Assembly (NCBI GenBank): GCA_046046915.1
Contig: JBJOIT010000006.1
Coordinates: forward strand, 26,000-89,999
DNA from: JBEEJZ01 sp046046915
GTDB lineage: Bacteria; Pseudomonadota; Gammaproteobacteria; Burkholderiales; Burkholderiaceae_C
Reading direction: 5' to 3'
Length of the DNA stretch: 64,000 nt
Under the pieces are notes generated by a model that was not told the origin of the DNA, ran no database searches, and was given only the letters and a program-made list of their open reading frames with translations. The translations under genes were made by a program, and so were the position numbers. Shown piece by piece: positions 1 through 7,965 of this stretch; positions within the stretch are counted from its first letter, which is position 1, and each line of letters opens with the position of its first letter.

Positions 1-954
1 GAAGACCGTCACAAATTCGGCACCAATGATCTTGCGCTTGGCCTCGGGGTCGCTCACGCCGGCCAGTTTGCCCAAAAAGAGTTCGCTGGCGTCCACCCGG
101 ATTACTTTGGCGTGCAGTTGCCCTTCAAACATGGCCATGACCATGTCGCCCTCGTTCAGCCGCAGCAGGCCGTGATCAACAAACACGCAGGTGAGCTGAT
201 CACCGATGGCACGGTGGATGAGCGCTGCGGCAACGGAGGAATCCACTCCCCCCGACAAGCCCAGAATCACCTCTTCATCGCCCACTTGGGCACGGATTTT
301 CTCGATCGCCTCGGCGATGTAATCCCCCATGATCCAGTCTGCGCGGGTGGCACAGATGTCCAGCACAAAGCGGCTCAACATGGCAACGCCCTGGCGGGTG
401 TGGGTGACCTCCGGGTGAAACTGGACCGCATAAAAACGGCGATCTTCATCGGCCATGCCGGCGATGGGACAGGCATCGTTACTGGCCATCAGCTTGAAGC
501 CGGGTGGCATTTCGGTAACCTTGTCGCCGTGACTCATCCACACATCGAGCAGACCATGCCCTCCGGCGTTGAGGCTGTCCTGGATACCGTCGAGCAGACG
601 GGTGTGGCCACGCGCCCGAATCTGGGCAAACCCAAACTCGCGAGTTTTGCCCGCTTCGACCTTGCCGCCCAGCTGCTGCGCCATGGTTTGCATGCCGTAG
701 CAGATGCCCAGCACAGGTACGCCCAGCTCAAACACGGCTTGGGGTGCCTTGTCGGTGTTGTCTTCGTACACACTGGCGTGGCTGCCAGAAAGGATCACGC
801 CTTTCAAGTTGCCATCGCTCGCGAAGCCGCGAACCCAGTCGTCGGTCACATCGCAGGGATGAACCTCACAGTACACATGGGCCTCGCGCACACGGCGGGC
901 GATCAGTTGCGTGACTTGAGAACCGAAATCAAGAATCAGGATTTTTTGATGCAT
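1..954 (-). CDS. guaA: GMP synthase (glutamine-hydrolysing), N-terminal part
   Basis: Converts XMP to GMP using glutamine and ATP, the last step of guanine nucleotide synthesis. The reverse strand reads 318 codons from an ATG at 952-954 and runs off the left edge, so about 60% of a normal ~530-residue enzyme is present. The class I amidotransferase domain shows the nucleophile Cys85 in GICYGMQ and the His180/Glu182 pair in QFHPE. The ATP-pyrophosphatase domain begins with the P-loop SGGVDSS at 234-240. The start lies 2 bases after the guaB stop, so the two form a guaBA operon. Confidence 0.97.
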   Translation of the reverse strand, partial: MHQKILILDFGSQVTQLIARRVREAHVYCEVHPCDVTDDWVRGFASDGNLKGVILSGSHASVYEDNTDKAPQAVFELGVPVLGICYGMQTMAQQLGGKVEAGKTREFGFAQIRARGHTRLLDGIQDSLNAGGHGLLDVWMSHGDKVTEMPPGFKLMASNDACPIAGMADEDRRFYAVQFHPEVTHTRQGVAMLSRFVLDICATRADWIMGDYIAEAIEKIRAQVGDEEVILGLSGGVDSSVAAALIHRAIGDQLTCVFVDHGLLRLNEGDMVMAMFEGQLHAKVIRVDASELFLGKLAGVSDPEAKRKIIGAEFVTVF

Positions 955-956
955 GA

Positions 957-2423
957 TCAATCCGCCCGGTAGTTGGGGGCTTCTTTGGTGATCTGCACGT
1001 CGTGCACGTGGCTCTCACGGATACCGGCAGTGGTGATTTCGACAAACTCGGCCTTGTCGTGCATTTCGCTGATCGTGCCGCAGCCGCAGTAGCCCATGCT
1101 GGCGCGCACACCACCAGCCATTTGGTAGACGATGGCAACCATGGAGCCCTTGTACGGCACACGGCCTTCGATACCCTCTGGCACCAGCTTGTCGGCGTTG
1201 GGGTTGCCTGTGGTGGATTCCTGGAAGTAGCGATCAGCGCTGCCTTGCTGCATGGCACCAATGCTGCCCATGCCGCGGTAGCTCTTGTAGCTTCGGCCCT
1301 GGTACAGGATCACCTCGCCTGGCGCCTCTTCCGTACCGGCAAACATGCCACCCATCATGACGGTACTGGCCCCTGCCGCAAGCGCCTTGGCAATGTCGCC
1401 GCTGTAACGTATGCCACCATCCGCAATCAGTGGAATGCTGCCTTTGAGTGCGGTGGCCACGTTGTCGATAGCCATGATCTGTGGCACACCCACACCGGCC
1501 ACGATGCGCGTGGTGCAAATGCTGCCGGGGCCGATACCGACCTTGACGGCGTCGGCGCCAACGTCGGCCAGTGCCAACGCCGCTGCGCCTGTCGCAATGT
1601 TGCCGCCAATGACCTCAACCTGCGGGTAGTTGCGCTTGACCCAACGCACGCGCTCGATCACGCCCTGGCTGTGCCCGTGGGCGGTATCCACCACGATGGC
1701 ATCAACACCGGCGCGAACCAATGCCTCGACGCGCTCTTCAGTCCCCTCTCCCACCCCCACAGCTGCGCCCACGCGCAATTTCCCCTGGGAGTCTCGCGCA
1801 GCATTTGGAAAGCTGGTCTGCTTGGTGATGTCTTTGACGGTAATCAGGCCCTTGAGTTCAAAGGCATCGTTGACCACCAGCAAGCGTTCTATCTTGTGCT
1901 GGTTGAGCAGCACTTTGGCTTGCGCGATGGTGGTGCCATCAGGCACTGTGACCAAGCGCTCACGGGGCGTCATGATGTGGCTGACAGGGATGTCGAGGCG
2001 GGTTTCAAAGCGCAGGTCGCGGCCGGTGACGATACCGACGACCTTGCCTCCGTCACACACTGGGAAACCGGAAACGCCCAACTGGCTAGACAAGTCTATG
2101 ACCTGGCGCACGGTGTGGCTTGGGGTAATGACCACAGGATCACGCAACACACCAGACTCATAGCGCTTGACCTTGGCGACCTGGGCCGCTTGCTCTGCCG
2201 CGGTCAGGTTCTTGTGCACAATGCCGATGCCACCTTCTTGGGCGATCGCGATCGCCAAGCGAGCTTCCGTTACCGTGTCCATGGCAGCAGACACCAGGGG
2301 CAGGTTCAGATGGATGTTGCGGGTAAAACGGGTGGCGAGGGAAGTGTCCTTGGGCAGGACTTGGGAGTACGCAGGCACCAACAAGACATCGTCGAAGGTG
2401 AGCGCTTTGCCGAGGAGGCGCAT
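957..2423 (-). CDS. guaB: IMP dehydrogenase
   Basis: Oxidises IMP to XMP with NAD+, the committed step to guanine nucleotides. The 488-residue length is typical. A TIM-barrel catalytic domain is split by a CBS-domain pair at roughly residues 93-205. The active-site loop GIGPGSICTTR carries Cys303, and GYCGCGT-type flap sequence is near the C-terminus. I use the ATG at 2423 (MRLLGKAL) rather than the upstream in-frame start because conserved family sequence begins there. It is first in the guaBA operon; the 96-bp upstream gap shows no clear operator. Confidence 0.97.
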   Translation of the reverse strand: MRLLGKALTFDDVLLVPAYSQVLPKDTSLATRFTRNIHLNLPLVSAAMDTVTEARLAIAIAQEGGIGIVHKNLTAAEQAAQVAKVKRYESGVLRDPVVITPSHTVRQVIDLSSQLGVSGFPVCDGGKVVGIVTGRDLRFETRLDIPVSHIMTPRERLVTVPDGTTIAQAKVLLNQHKIERLLVVNDAFELKGLITVKDITKQTSFPNAARDSQGKLRVGAAVGVGEGTEERVEALVRAGVDAIVVDTAHGHSQGVIERVRWVKRNYPQVEVIGGNIATGAAALALADVGADAVKVGIGPGSICTTRIVAGVGVPQIMAIDNVATALKGSIPLIADGGIRYSGDIAKALAAGASTVMMGGMFAGTEEAPGEVILYQGRSYKSYRGMGSIGAMQQGSADRYFQESTTGNPNADKLVPEGIEGRVPYKGSMVAIVYQMAGGVRASMGYCGCGTISEMHDKAEFVEITTAGIRESHVHDVQITKEAPNYRAD

Positions 2424-2519
2424 GTCAAAGGTCCAAATCCGTAGATTGTACCCAGCCGGCGCGTTGAATCGCCGCACTGAACAGCAGCAGAGAAAGGCTC
2501 TGGTAGCCTCTTCTAGTCT

Positions 2520-2852
2520 CTAGTAGCCGGCTTTTGCGCCCGGCCTGCGCTTCGCAAACAAACCTGTCGTCTTGGCGCCCTGACGCGCAAAACGCTCCCG
2601 TCGAGCCACCTTGGGGTCCACGGTCAAAGGCCGGTAGATTTCGACCCGGTCGTCAGCATTCAGAACCGTCTGCAGTCCAGCCTTTCGCCCCCAGACACCC
2701 ACGTCTGCCTGCGAAACATCGAAATCAGCATAGGTTGCCAGAATCCCGGACTGTTTGAGTGCCTGCGCAATGGTGCTCCCCGGTAGCAAGTTCACAACAA
2801 GTTCTCTAACCTGCCGGGGAGCTGGCGCGTAAACCAGGCAAACAGTCATCAT
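2520..2852 (-). CDS. rnfH: RnfH family ubiquitin-like protein
   Basis: A 110-residue protein of the RnfH/UPF0125 family, a beta-grasp fold whose biochemical role is unsettled. The central stretch with ADFDVSQADVGVWGRKA and the DRVEIYRPLTVDPK motif is diagnostic. The basic tail (RRERFARQGAK onward) is common in betaproteobacterial members. It follows ratA by 6 bases on the same strand; the rnfH-ratA-smpB neighbourhood is a conserved arrangement. The name comes from linkage to rnf genes in Rhodobacter; no rnf genes are in this window. Confidence 0.85.
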   Translation of the reverse strand: MMTVCLVYAPAPRQVRELVVNLLPGSTIAQALKQSGILATYADFDVSQADVGVWGRKAGLQTVLNADDRVEIYRPLTVDPKVARRERFARQGAKTTGLFAKRRPGAKAGY

Positions 2853-2858
2853 TGCCGG

Positions 2859-3299
2859 TTATCCGTAAACCTTTTCGGCACGCTGCACGAAGGCATCGAC
2901 CAAACTCGCCGCGATACGGTCGAACACCGGGCCAACCAAACGAGCCAGCATGCCGTTGCTAAAGCCATAGTTCAATGTCAAAGTCACTCGGCACGCACGC
3001 TGATCGCCCTCACCTACTGGCAAAAACGCCCATTCCCCGTCCAGCCTCGAAAATGGGCCGTTGACCAGCTTCATGCGTACCGCGCGGTCGACATCGTGCT
3101 CATTTCGGGTGGTAAAAGTTTGCCGAATGCCACTGAAGGAGATGCCTATCTCTGCCGTCATGCCAGACGGATCGCTCGAAACCACCTGCGACCGATCGCA
3201 CCAGGGCAAAAACTGCGGGTAGTCCGCAACACCGGTGACTAACTTGTACATCTCTTGCGGGCTGTACCAGATCAGAACGGACTTGTGGACGGTTTTCAT
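2859..3299 (-). CDS. ratA: RatA-like START/coenzyme Q-binding domain protein
   Basis: A 146-residue single-domain protein of the polyketide cyclase/START superfamily, equivalent to E. coli RatA (YfjG) and the Coq10-like ubiquinone-binding family. The N-terminus (MKTVHKSVLIWYSPQEMY, then VADYPQFLPWC) is typical. E. coli RatA has been reported to block 70S ribosome assembly, while Coq10 relatives bind ubiquinone; the sequence alone does not decide which applies. It is transcribed with rnfH and diverges from smpB across a 68-bp gap. Confidence 0.85.
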   Translation of the reverse strand: MKTVHKSVLIWYSPQEMYKLVTGVADYPQFLPWCDRSQVVSSDPSGMTAEIGISFSGIRQTFTTRNEHDVDRAVRMKLVNGPFSRLDGEWAFLPVGEGDQRACRVTLTLNYGFSNGMLARLVGPVFDRIAASLVDAFVQRAEKVYG

Positions 3300-3367
3300 A
3301 GAATGAGGGGTTGCGCCAAATTGTATTCAAGCCTTGAGCGCAGCATTTGTCACCCCATCTGTCCCTC

Positions 3368-3850
3368 ATGTCCAAAAAGAAACCAGACGCAGCCAAGAAC
3401 ACGCGCATTGCCGAAAACAAGAAGGCTGCCTACAACTACTTTTTTGAGGAGCGCTTTGAGGCGGGTTTGGTGTTGGAGGGGTGGGAAGTGAAGTCGGTGC
3501 GGGAGGGCAAAGTCCAGCTGACAGACGGCTACGTGGTCATACGCGAAGGAGAGTTGTACGTCATCGGTTTACAGGTTAACCCCTTAAACACGGCATCGAC
3601 CCACATCAATCCCGACCATGTGCGCACCAAGAAACTCTTGTTGCACAGGGAAGAAATCAAACGATTGATTGGCAAGGTCGAGCAAAAGGGCTACACCTTG
3701 GTTCCACTGAACCTGCATTGGAAAAATGGCCGAATCAAGTGTGAAATCGCCTTGGCCAAAGGCAAAGCTGAGCACGACAAGCGAGACACCATCAAGGAAC
3801 GTGAAGGCAAACGGGAAGTCGAACGTGCCATGAAGTCACGGCAGCGTTGA
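3368..3850 (+). CDS. smpB: SsrA (tmRNA)-binding protein SmpB
   Basis: A 160-residue SmpB that binds tmRNA and brings it to stalled ribosomes for trans-translation. The conserved N-terminus (IAENKKAAYNYF), the core GWEVKSVR and the basic C-terminal tail (KRDTIKEREGKREVERAMK), which mimics mRNA in the decoding centre, are all present. I choose the ATG at 3368 (MSKKKPDAAK) over the in-frame start 21 bp upstream because it matches family length. The tmRNA gene ssrA is not in this window. Confidence 0.96.
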   Translation: MSKKKPDAAKNTRIAENKKAAYNYFFEERFEAGLVLEGWEVKSVREGKVQLTDGYVVIREGELYVIGLQVNPLNTASTHINPDHVRTKKLLLHREEIKRLIGKVEQKGYTLVPLNLHWKNGRIKCEIALAKGKAEHDKRDTIKEREGKREVERAMKSRQR

Positions 3851-3866
3851 GCGCACCGAAGATCAG

Positions 3867-4742
3867 CTAGCTCCTGCGGGCTCTCCAGCCCAACAGTTCA
3901 TTGGCAACCAAGGCACCTAGCACCAGAGCGCCGCCTGACAAAACCCTGGAATCGGGCGCCTCGTTGGCAGCCAGCCAGGCCAGCAAGATGCCAAAAATCA
4001 CCTCAAGCAAGCTCAGCAATGAAATTTCCGGTGCCTTGAGCACGCGCGCCGCCAAGGTGGCTAGCACGCACGGAATCGCCAATTGAGTCAGGCCCAGCCC
4101 GGCCAGCCAGGCAATGTCGTGCAGGGTTGCTTGAAATGGAAATGCCAAGGGCAAAGTGACCAGGGACGAAGCTACTGCGCCGACCATGACGGCAGGCACC
4201 AAGTCAACATCTTCACCACGCTCGTGAGCGTGCTGACTGAGCGTCCAGTTCACCGCGGCTGCGATGGGCACGCACAGGGCCACCAAGGTACCCAGCCATT
4301 GCCCTTGCCCCAGCTGACCGCCATAGATCCAAGCAATTCCCGACCCTGCGATGACGATGGCACCCCAGGTCCGGGGGGCGATTTTGTGGCCAATGGCGAC
4401 TCGGGCCAACAGCGCAGTCAATAAAGGGCCGATCGACATGGTGACCAGCACATTGGCAACGGTCGTCAAGGTGAGCGCCACCATGAACGCCGTGAACATC
4501 ACCCCCCAGCACAAGCCCGAAAGCCACAGGCCCCGCTTGGCGCGAAGCATGTCACTGAAAACCAAACGACCACGCAGGATTGGCAAGATGAGCAGCAGCG
4601 ACAGCACTGTGAACAGGCTGCGCCAAAACGTCACCTCAAAACTGCGGGCAGCTTCAAGTTGACGCGTGACGGCACCAGCCGTAGACCACAGCAATGGAGC
4701 AATGATCATCAGGCCGATGGCCTGATTGTGGGATAGCCTCAA
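3867..4742 (-). CDS. EamA/DMT family transporter
   Basis: A 291-residue inner-membrane protein with about ten hydrophobic segments in two EamA repeats (first starting near residue 6, second near 150). This architecture is typical of drug/metabolite exporters and metabolite carriers. The substrate cannot be told from sequence. It starts 2 bases after... on the transcript side of typA's stop, that is, the typA stop (4745) is followed almost directly by this ATG (4742), so it is probably the last gene of the rimP-to-typA transcription unit. It converges with smpB over 16 bp. Confidence 0.85.
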   Translation of the reverse strand: MRLSHNQAIGLMIIAPLLWSTAGAVTRQLEAARSFEVTFWRSLFTVLSLLLILPILRGRLVFSDMLRAKRGLWLSGLCWGVMFTAFMVALTLTTVANVLVTMSIGPLLTALLARVAIGHKIAPRTWGAIVIAGSGIAWIYGGQLGQGQWLGTLVALCVPIAAAVNWTLSQHAHERGEDVDLVPAVMVGAVASSLVTLPLAFPFQATLHDIAWLAGLGLTQLAIPCVLATLAARVLKAPEISLLSLLEVIFGILLAWLAANEAPDSRVLSGGALVLGALVANELLGWRARRS

Positions 4743-4744
4743 GC

Positions 4745-6568
4745 TCAGCGCCCGGCGCGCTTGCGCTCGTGCTCTTTCAGGTAGCGCTTGCGCAGACGCA
4801 CCGACTTGGGTGTGATTTCGACCAGCTCATCGTCCTCAATGAACTCCACGCCATACTCGAGCGTTAGCTCAATCGGTGGCGTGATCTTGACGGCGTCTTC
4901 CTTGCCAGACACCCGGAAGTTGGTGAGCTGCTTGGTACGAGTGGCGTTGACCACAAGATCGTTGTCCCGGCTGTGGATGCCAACGATCATGCCCTCATAC
5001 ACAGGGTCGTTGGCGCGAACAAACATGCGACCGCGGTCGTCCAGCTTGCCCAAGGCGTAGGTGAAGATTTCACCGTCATCCATAGAGATCAGCACGCCAT
5101 TTTTACGGCCACCGATGTCACCCTTATGGGGCTCGTAGCTATCAAAAATGTTGCTGATCAGGCCAGAGCCACGGGTCAGGTTCAGGAACTCGTTAGAGAA
5201 ACCAATCAGGCCACGTGCCGGAATACGGTACTCCAGACGCACACGTCCGCGGCCGTCCGGCTCCATGTTCACCAATTCACCTTTGCGCTCACCCAGGGCC
5301 TGCATCACGCCACCTTGATGCTGCTCTTCGATGTCGGCCGTAACCAACTCGATAGGCTCGTGGCGTTCACCATTCACATCTCTGAACATCACGCGTGGCT
5401 TGGATACCGCCATCTCATAGCCCTCGCGGCGCATGTTTTCCAGCAGAATGGTCAGGTGGAGTTCACCACGGCCCATAACCTCAAAGATACCTTCTTCGTC
5501 AGTTTCATTGACCCGCAGTGCCACGTTGTGCTGCAGCTCTTTTTGCAGACGATCCCAGATCTGGCGACTGGTCACGTATTTGCCTTCACGTCCAGCCAAA
5601 GGACTGGTATTCACGCAGAAGTTCATGGTCAGGGTGGGCTCATCCACCTTCAGCATGGGCAAAGGTGCCGGGTTGATTGGGTCTGTCACGGTGACACCAA
5701 TACCGATATCGGTGATGCCGTTGATCAGCACAATTTCGCCAGGGCCAGCTTCGGTGGCTTGTACGCGGTCAAGGCCCTGGAAGGTCAAGACTTGATTCAC
5801 ACGGCCTTTCACGGTTTTGCCGTCTGGACCTTCCATGACCACCACATCCATATTGGGCTTGATGGTGCCCTGGCTGATGCGGCCCACGCCGATGCGACCG
5901 ACAAAGGTTGAAAAGTCGAGTGCAGAAATTTGCAGCTGTAGAGGTGCGGCAGGGTCACCTTTTTGGGAGGGCACGTGTTTGAGCACCGTATTGAACAGCG
6001 CCGACATGTCCGGACCCCACTGCTCACCCGGTGCGCCCTCTTCCAGCGACGTCCAACCATTGATGCCTGAGGCATAAACCACGGGGAAATCCAGCTGCTC
6101 ATCGGTCGCGCCAAGTTTGTCAAACAGGTCAAAAGCGGCATTCACCACGTGCTGGGGCCGAGCGCCAGGTTTGTCAACCTTGTTCACCACCAAGATGGGC
6201 TTCAGACCAAGGGCAAGTGCCTTCTTGGTGACGAAGCGCGTCTGGGGCATGGGGCCTTCTTGGGCATCGATCAACAAGACAACACCATCGACCATGGACA
6301 AGGCGCGCTCTACTTCGCCACCAAAGTCGGCGTGGCCGGGGGTGTCAACGATGTTGATGTGGGTGCCTTGCCAGCTTACGGCGCAGTTTTTAGCCAGGAT
6401 GGTGATGCCACGCTCTTTTTCAATCGCGTTGTTGTCCATCACGGTATCGACCACTTTTTCGTGTTCGGCAAAGGTGCCGGACTGACGCAGCAACTGGTCC
6501 ACCATGGTGGTTTTGCCATGGTCAACGTGGGCAATGATGGCGATATTACGGATTTGTTTAATACTCAT
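4745..6568 (-). CDS. typA: Translational GTPase TypA/BipA
   Basis: A 607-residue ribosome-associated GTPase of the EF-G family, involved in 50S assembly and stress or low-temperature growth. The G domain starts with AHVDHGKTT (residues 13-21), followed by ERGITI, DTPGHADFGGE and NKVDKPGARP motifs. The C-terminal part has the EF-G-like and BipA-specific domains (SGLISNIFDSYEPHKG). A purine-rich site precedes the ATG. It follows truB by 31 bp on the same strand. Confidence 0.97.
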   Translation of the reverse strand: MSIKQIRNIAIIAHVDHGKTTMVDQLLRQSGTFAEHEKVVDTVMDNNAIEKERGITILAKNCAVSWQGTHINIVDTPGHADFGGEVERALSMVDGVVLLIDAQEGPMPQTRFVTKKALALGLKPILVVNKVDKPGARPQHVVNAAFDLFDKLGATDEQLDFPVVYASGINGWTSLEEGAPGEQWGPDMSALFNTVLKHVPSQKGDPAAPLQLQISALDFSTFVGRIGVGRISQGTIKPNMDVVVMEGPDGKTVKGRVNQVLTFQGLDRVQATEAGPGEIVLINGITDIGIGVTVTDPINPAPLPMLKVDEPTLTMNFCVNTSPLAGREGKYVTSRQIWDRLQKELQHNVALRVNETDEEGIFEVMGRGELHLTILLENMRREGYEMAVSKPRVMFRDVNGERHEPIELVTADIEEQHQGGVMQALGERKGELVNMEPDGRGRVRLEYRIPARGLIGFSNEFLNLTRGSGLISNIFDSYEPHKGDIGGRKNGVLISMDDGEIFTYALGKLDDRGRMFVRANDPVYEGMIVGIHSRDNDLVVNATRTKQLTNFRVSGKEDAVKITPPIELTLEYGVEFIEDDELVEITPKSVRLRKRYLKEHERKRAGR

Positions 6569-6599
6569 GGTTCACTTTCTCTTGAAACTGTTGGGGCGA

Positions 6600-7574
6600 T
6601 CAGACCGCCACGGCCTCGCTGTTTGCACCTTGACTCAGGGTCTGGGCAATTTCGATCGGGCTCAGCAAACGCCCTGGAATCAATTCACCGCCTGTCACAT
6701 GCGCTGACCCGAGCAGGGCCGACGGATTTGCACCAAACACGGCTACTCGGGGTGCATCCGGCCAAGCTCCACGCCGACGAACGCCACTCAAAAAACGACC
6801 TGCATCTTCGCTGCCCAATGTGACCTGCTTATGTCCTGTTAACAAGGACTCCACCGGTGCCAGCCGAGCGAGTCGGTCAAACTCACTCAATGCCTCCAGG
6901 GCTTCTAGGCCTATGCATTGATCAAGCCCGTAGCCACCGGTTTCGATGCGACGCAGCTGCGTCAGGTGTCCACCACAGCCCAGCGCCTCACCAATGTCTT
7001 CGCCCAAGGTGCGGATATACGTTCCCTTGCTGCAGACCACACGCAAACGCAAAAAGGGCTCCTCACCGGTCAGCCTGACCTCCAGCATCTCCAAATCATG
7101 GATCACCACTGAACGCGGTTCACGCTCCACCACCTCACCACGCCGGGCGTACTCATAAAGCGCTTGGCCATCTTTCTTCAAGGCACTGTGCATCGGCGGC
7201 ACCTGCTCGATGGCACCCGTGAACCGGTCAAGCACTTCCACCACCTGACCCATCGTACAAGCCACGGGGCGAACATTGATGACGGCACCTTCGGCGTCCG
7301 CCGTACTTGTCCGCACACCCAGCCGTACCACGGTCTCGTAACTCTTGTCCGCGTCCAGCTGCAACTGACTAAATTTAGTGGCTGCTCCAAAACACAAGGG
7401 CAAGACACCTGTCGCCAATGGGTCTAACGTACCTGTGTGGCCTGCCTTCTCTGCTCGCAGCAACCACTTGGCTTTTTGTAAAGCCTGGTTGCTGGACCAG
7501 CCCAAAGGCTTGTCCAGGAGAAGCACCCCATGCACGGGGCGCCTGGCAACCCGTGCACGCGGCGCTTGTGTCAT
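6600..7574 (-). CDS. truB: tRNA pseudouridine(55) synthase
   Basis: Makes pseudouridine at position 55 of the tRNA T-loop. The 324-residue protein has the catalytic Asp51 in GHTGTLDPLATG, the CSKGTYIRTL motif and a C-terminal PUA-like extension. It follows rbfA with 1 bp between the rbfA stop and this start. Position after infB-rbfA is the classical arrangement in proteobacteria. Confidence 0.96.
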   Translation of the reverse strand: MTQAPRARVARRPVHGVLLLDKPLGWSSNQALQKAKWLLRAEKAGHTGTLDPLATGVLPLCFGAATKFSQLQLDADKSYETVVRLGVRTSTADAEGAVINVRPVACTMGQVVEVLDRFTGAIEQVPPMHSALKKDGQALYEYARRGEVVEREPRSVVIHDLEMLEVRLTGEEPFLRLRVVCSKGTYIRTLGEDIGEALGCGGHLTQLRRIETGGYGLDQCIGLEALEALSEFDRLARLAPVESLLTGHKQVTLGSEDAGRFLSGVRRRGAWPDAPRVAVFGANPSALLGSAHVTGGELIPGRLLSPIEIAQTLSQGANSEAVAV

Positions 7575-7575
7575 G

Positions 7576-7950
7576 TCAGTCCTCGTTTTTGGAGCGCGAG
7601 GCCACCGCTTGCGCTATCAAGGCGTTCATGTCTGCAGCACGCTCGGTCGTGCGGTCAAACTGGAAATGCAAGGTTGGCACTGTGTGAATATGCAAACGCT
7701 TGAACAAGCCATTGCGCAAGAAGCCAGCCGCCTGATTCAAACCTTCTTCGCAGGCTGCCCAATCACTGCCCAGGACACTAAAAAACACCTTGGCGTGAGC
7801 GTAGTCTGGCGTGACCTCGACCGCTTGTATGGTGACCATGCCGACGCGCGGGTCCTTCAACTCACGTGCGATCAGCTCCGTCAGATCGCGCTGGATCTGA
7901 TCGGCGACCTTGAAGCTCCGATTTGGGATCTTGGATTTTTTTGCAGCCAT
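7576..7950 (-). CDS. rbfA: 30S ribosome-binding factor RbfA
   Basis: A 124-residue KH-fold factor needed for late 16S rRNA maturation and cold adaptation. The motif sequence RVADQIQRDL-like stretch (FKVADQIQRDLTELI), DPRVGMVTI and the C-terminal PTLHFQFD are typical. Two starts are in frame; I choose the ATG at 7950 (MAAKKSK), since family members start with a short basic tail. It lies 15 bp downstream of infB and 1 bp before truB. Confidence 0.93.
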   Translation of the reverse strand: MAAKKSKIPNRSFKVADQIQRDLTELIARELKDPRVGMVTIQAVEVTPDYAHAKVFFSVLGSDWAACEEGLNQAAGFLRNGLFKRLHIHTVPTLHFQFDRTTERAADMNALIAQAVASRSKNED

Positions 7951-7965
7951 GGAAAACGGCACCCT

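Noticed and set aside
1002..2444. 480-codon open frame on the plus strand opposite guaB
   Set aside because: It is the antisense shadow of a clear IMP dehydrogenase; the translation has no recognisable motifs and is rich in His and Gly as expected of a GC-rich shadow.
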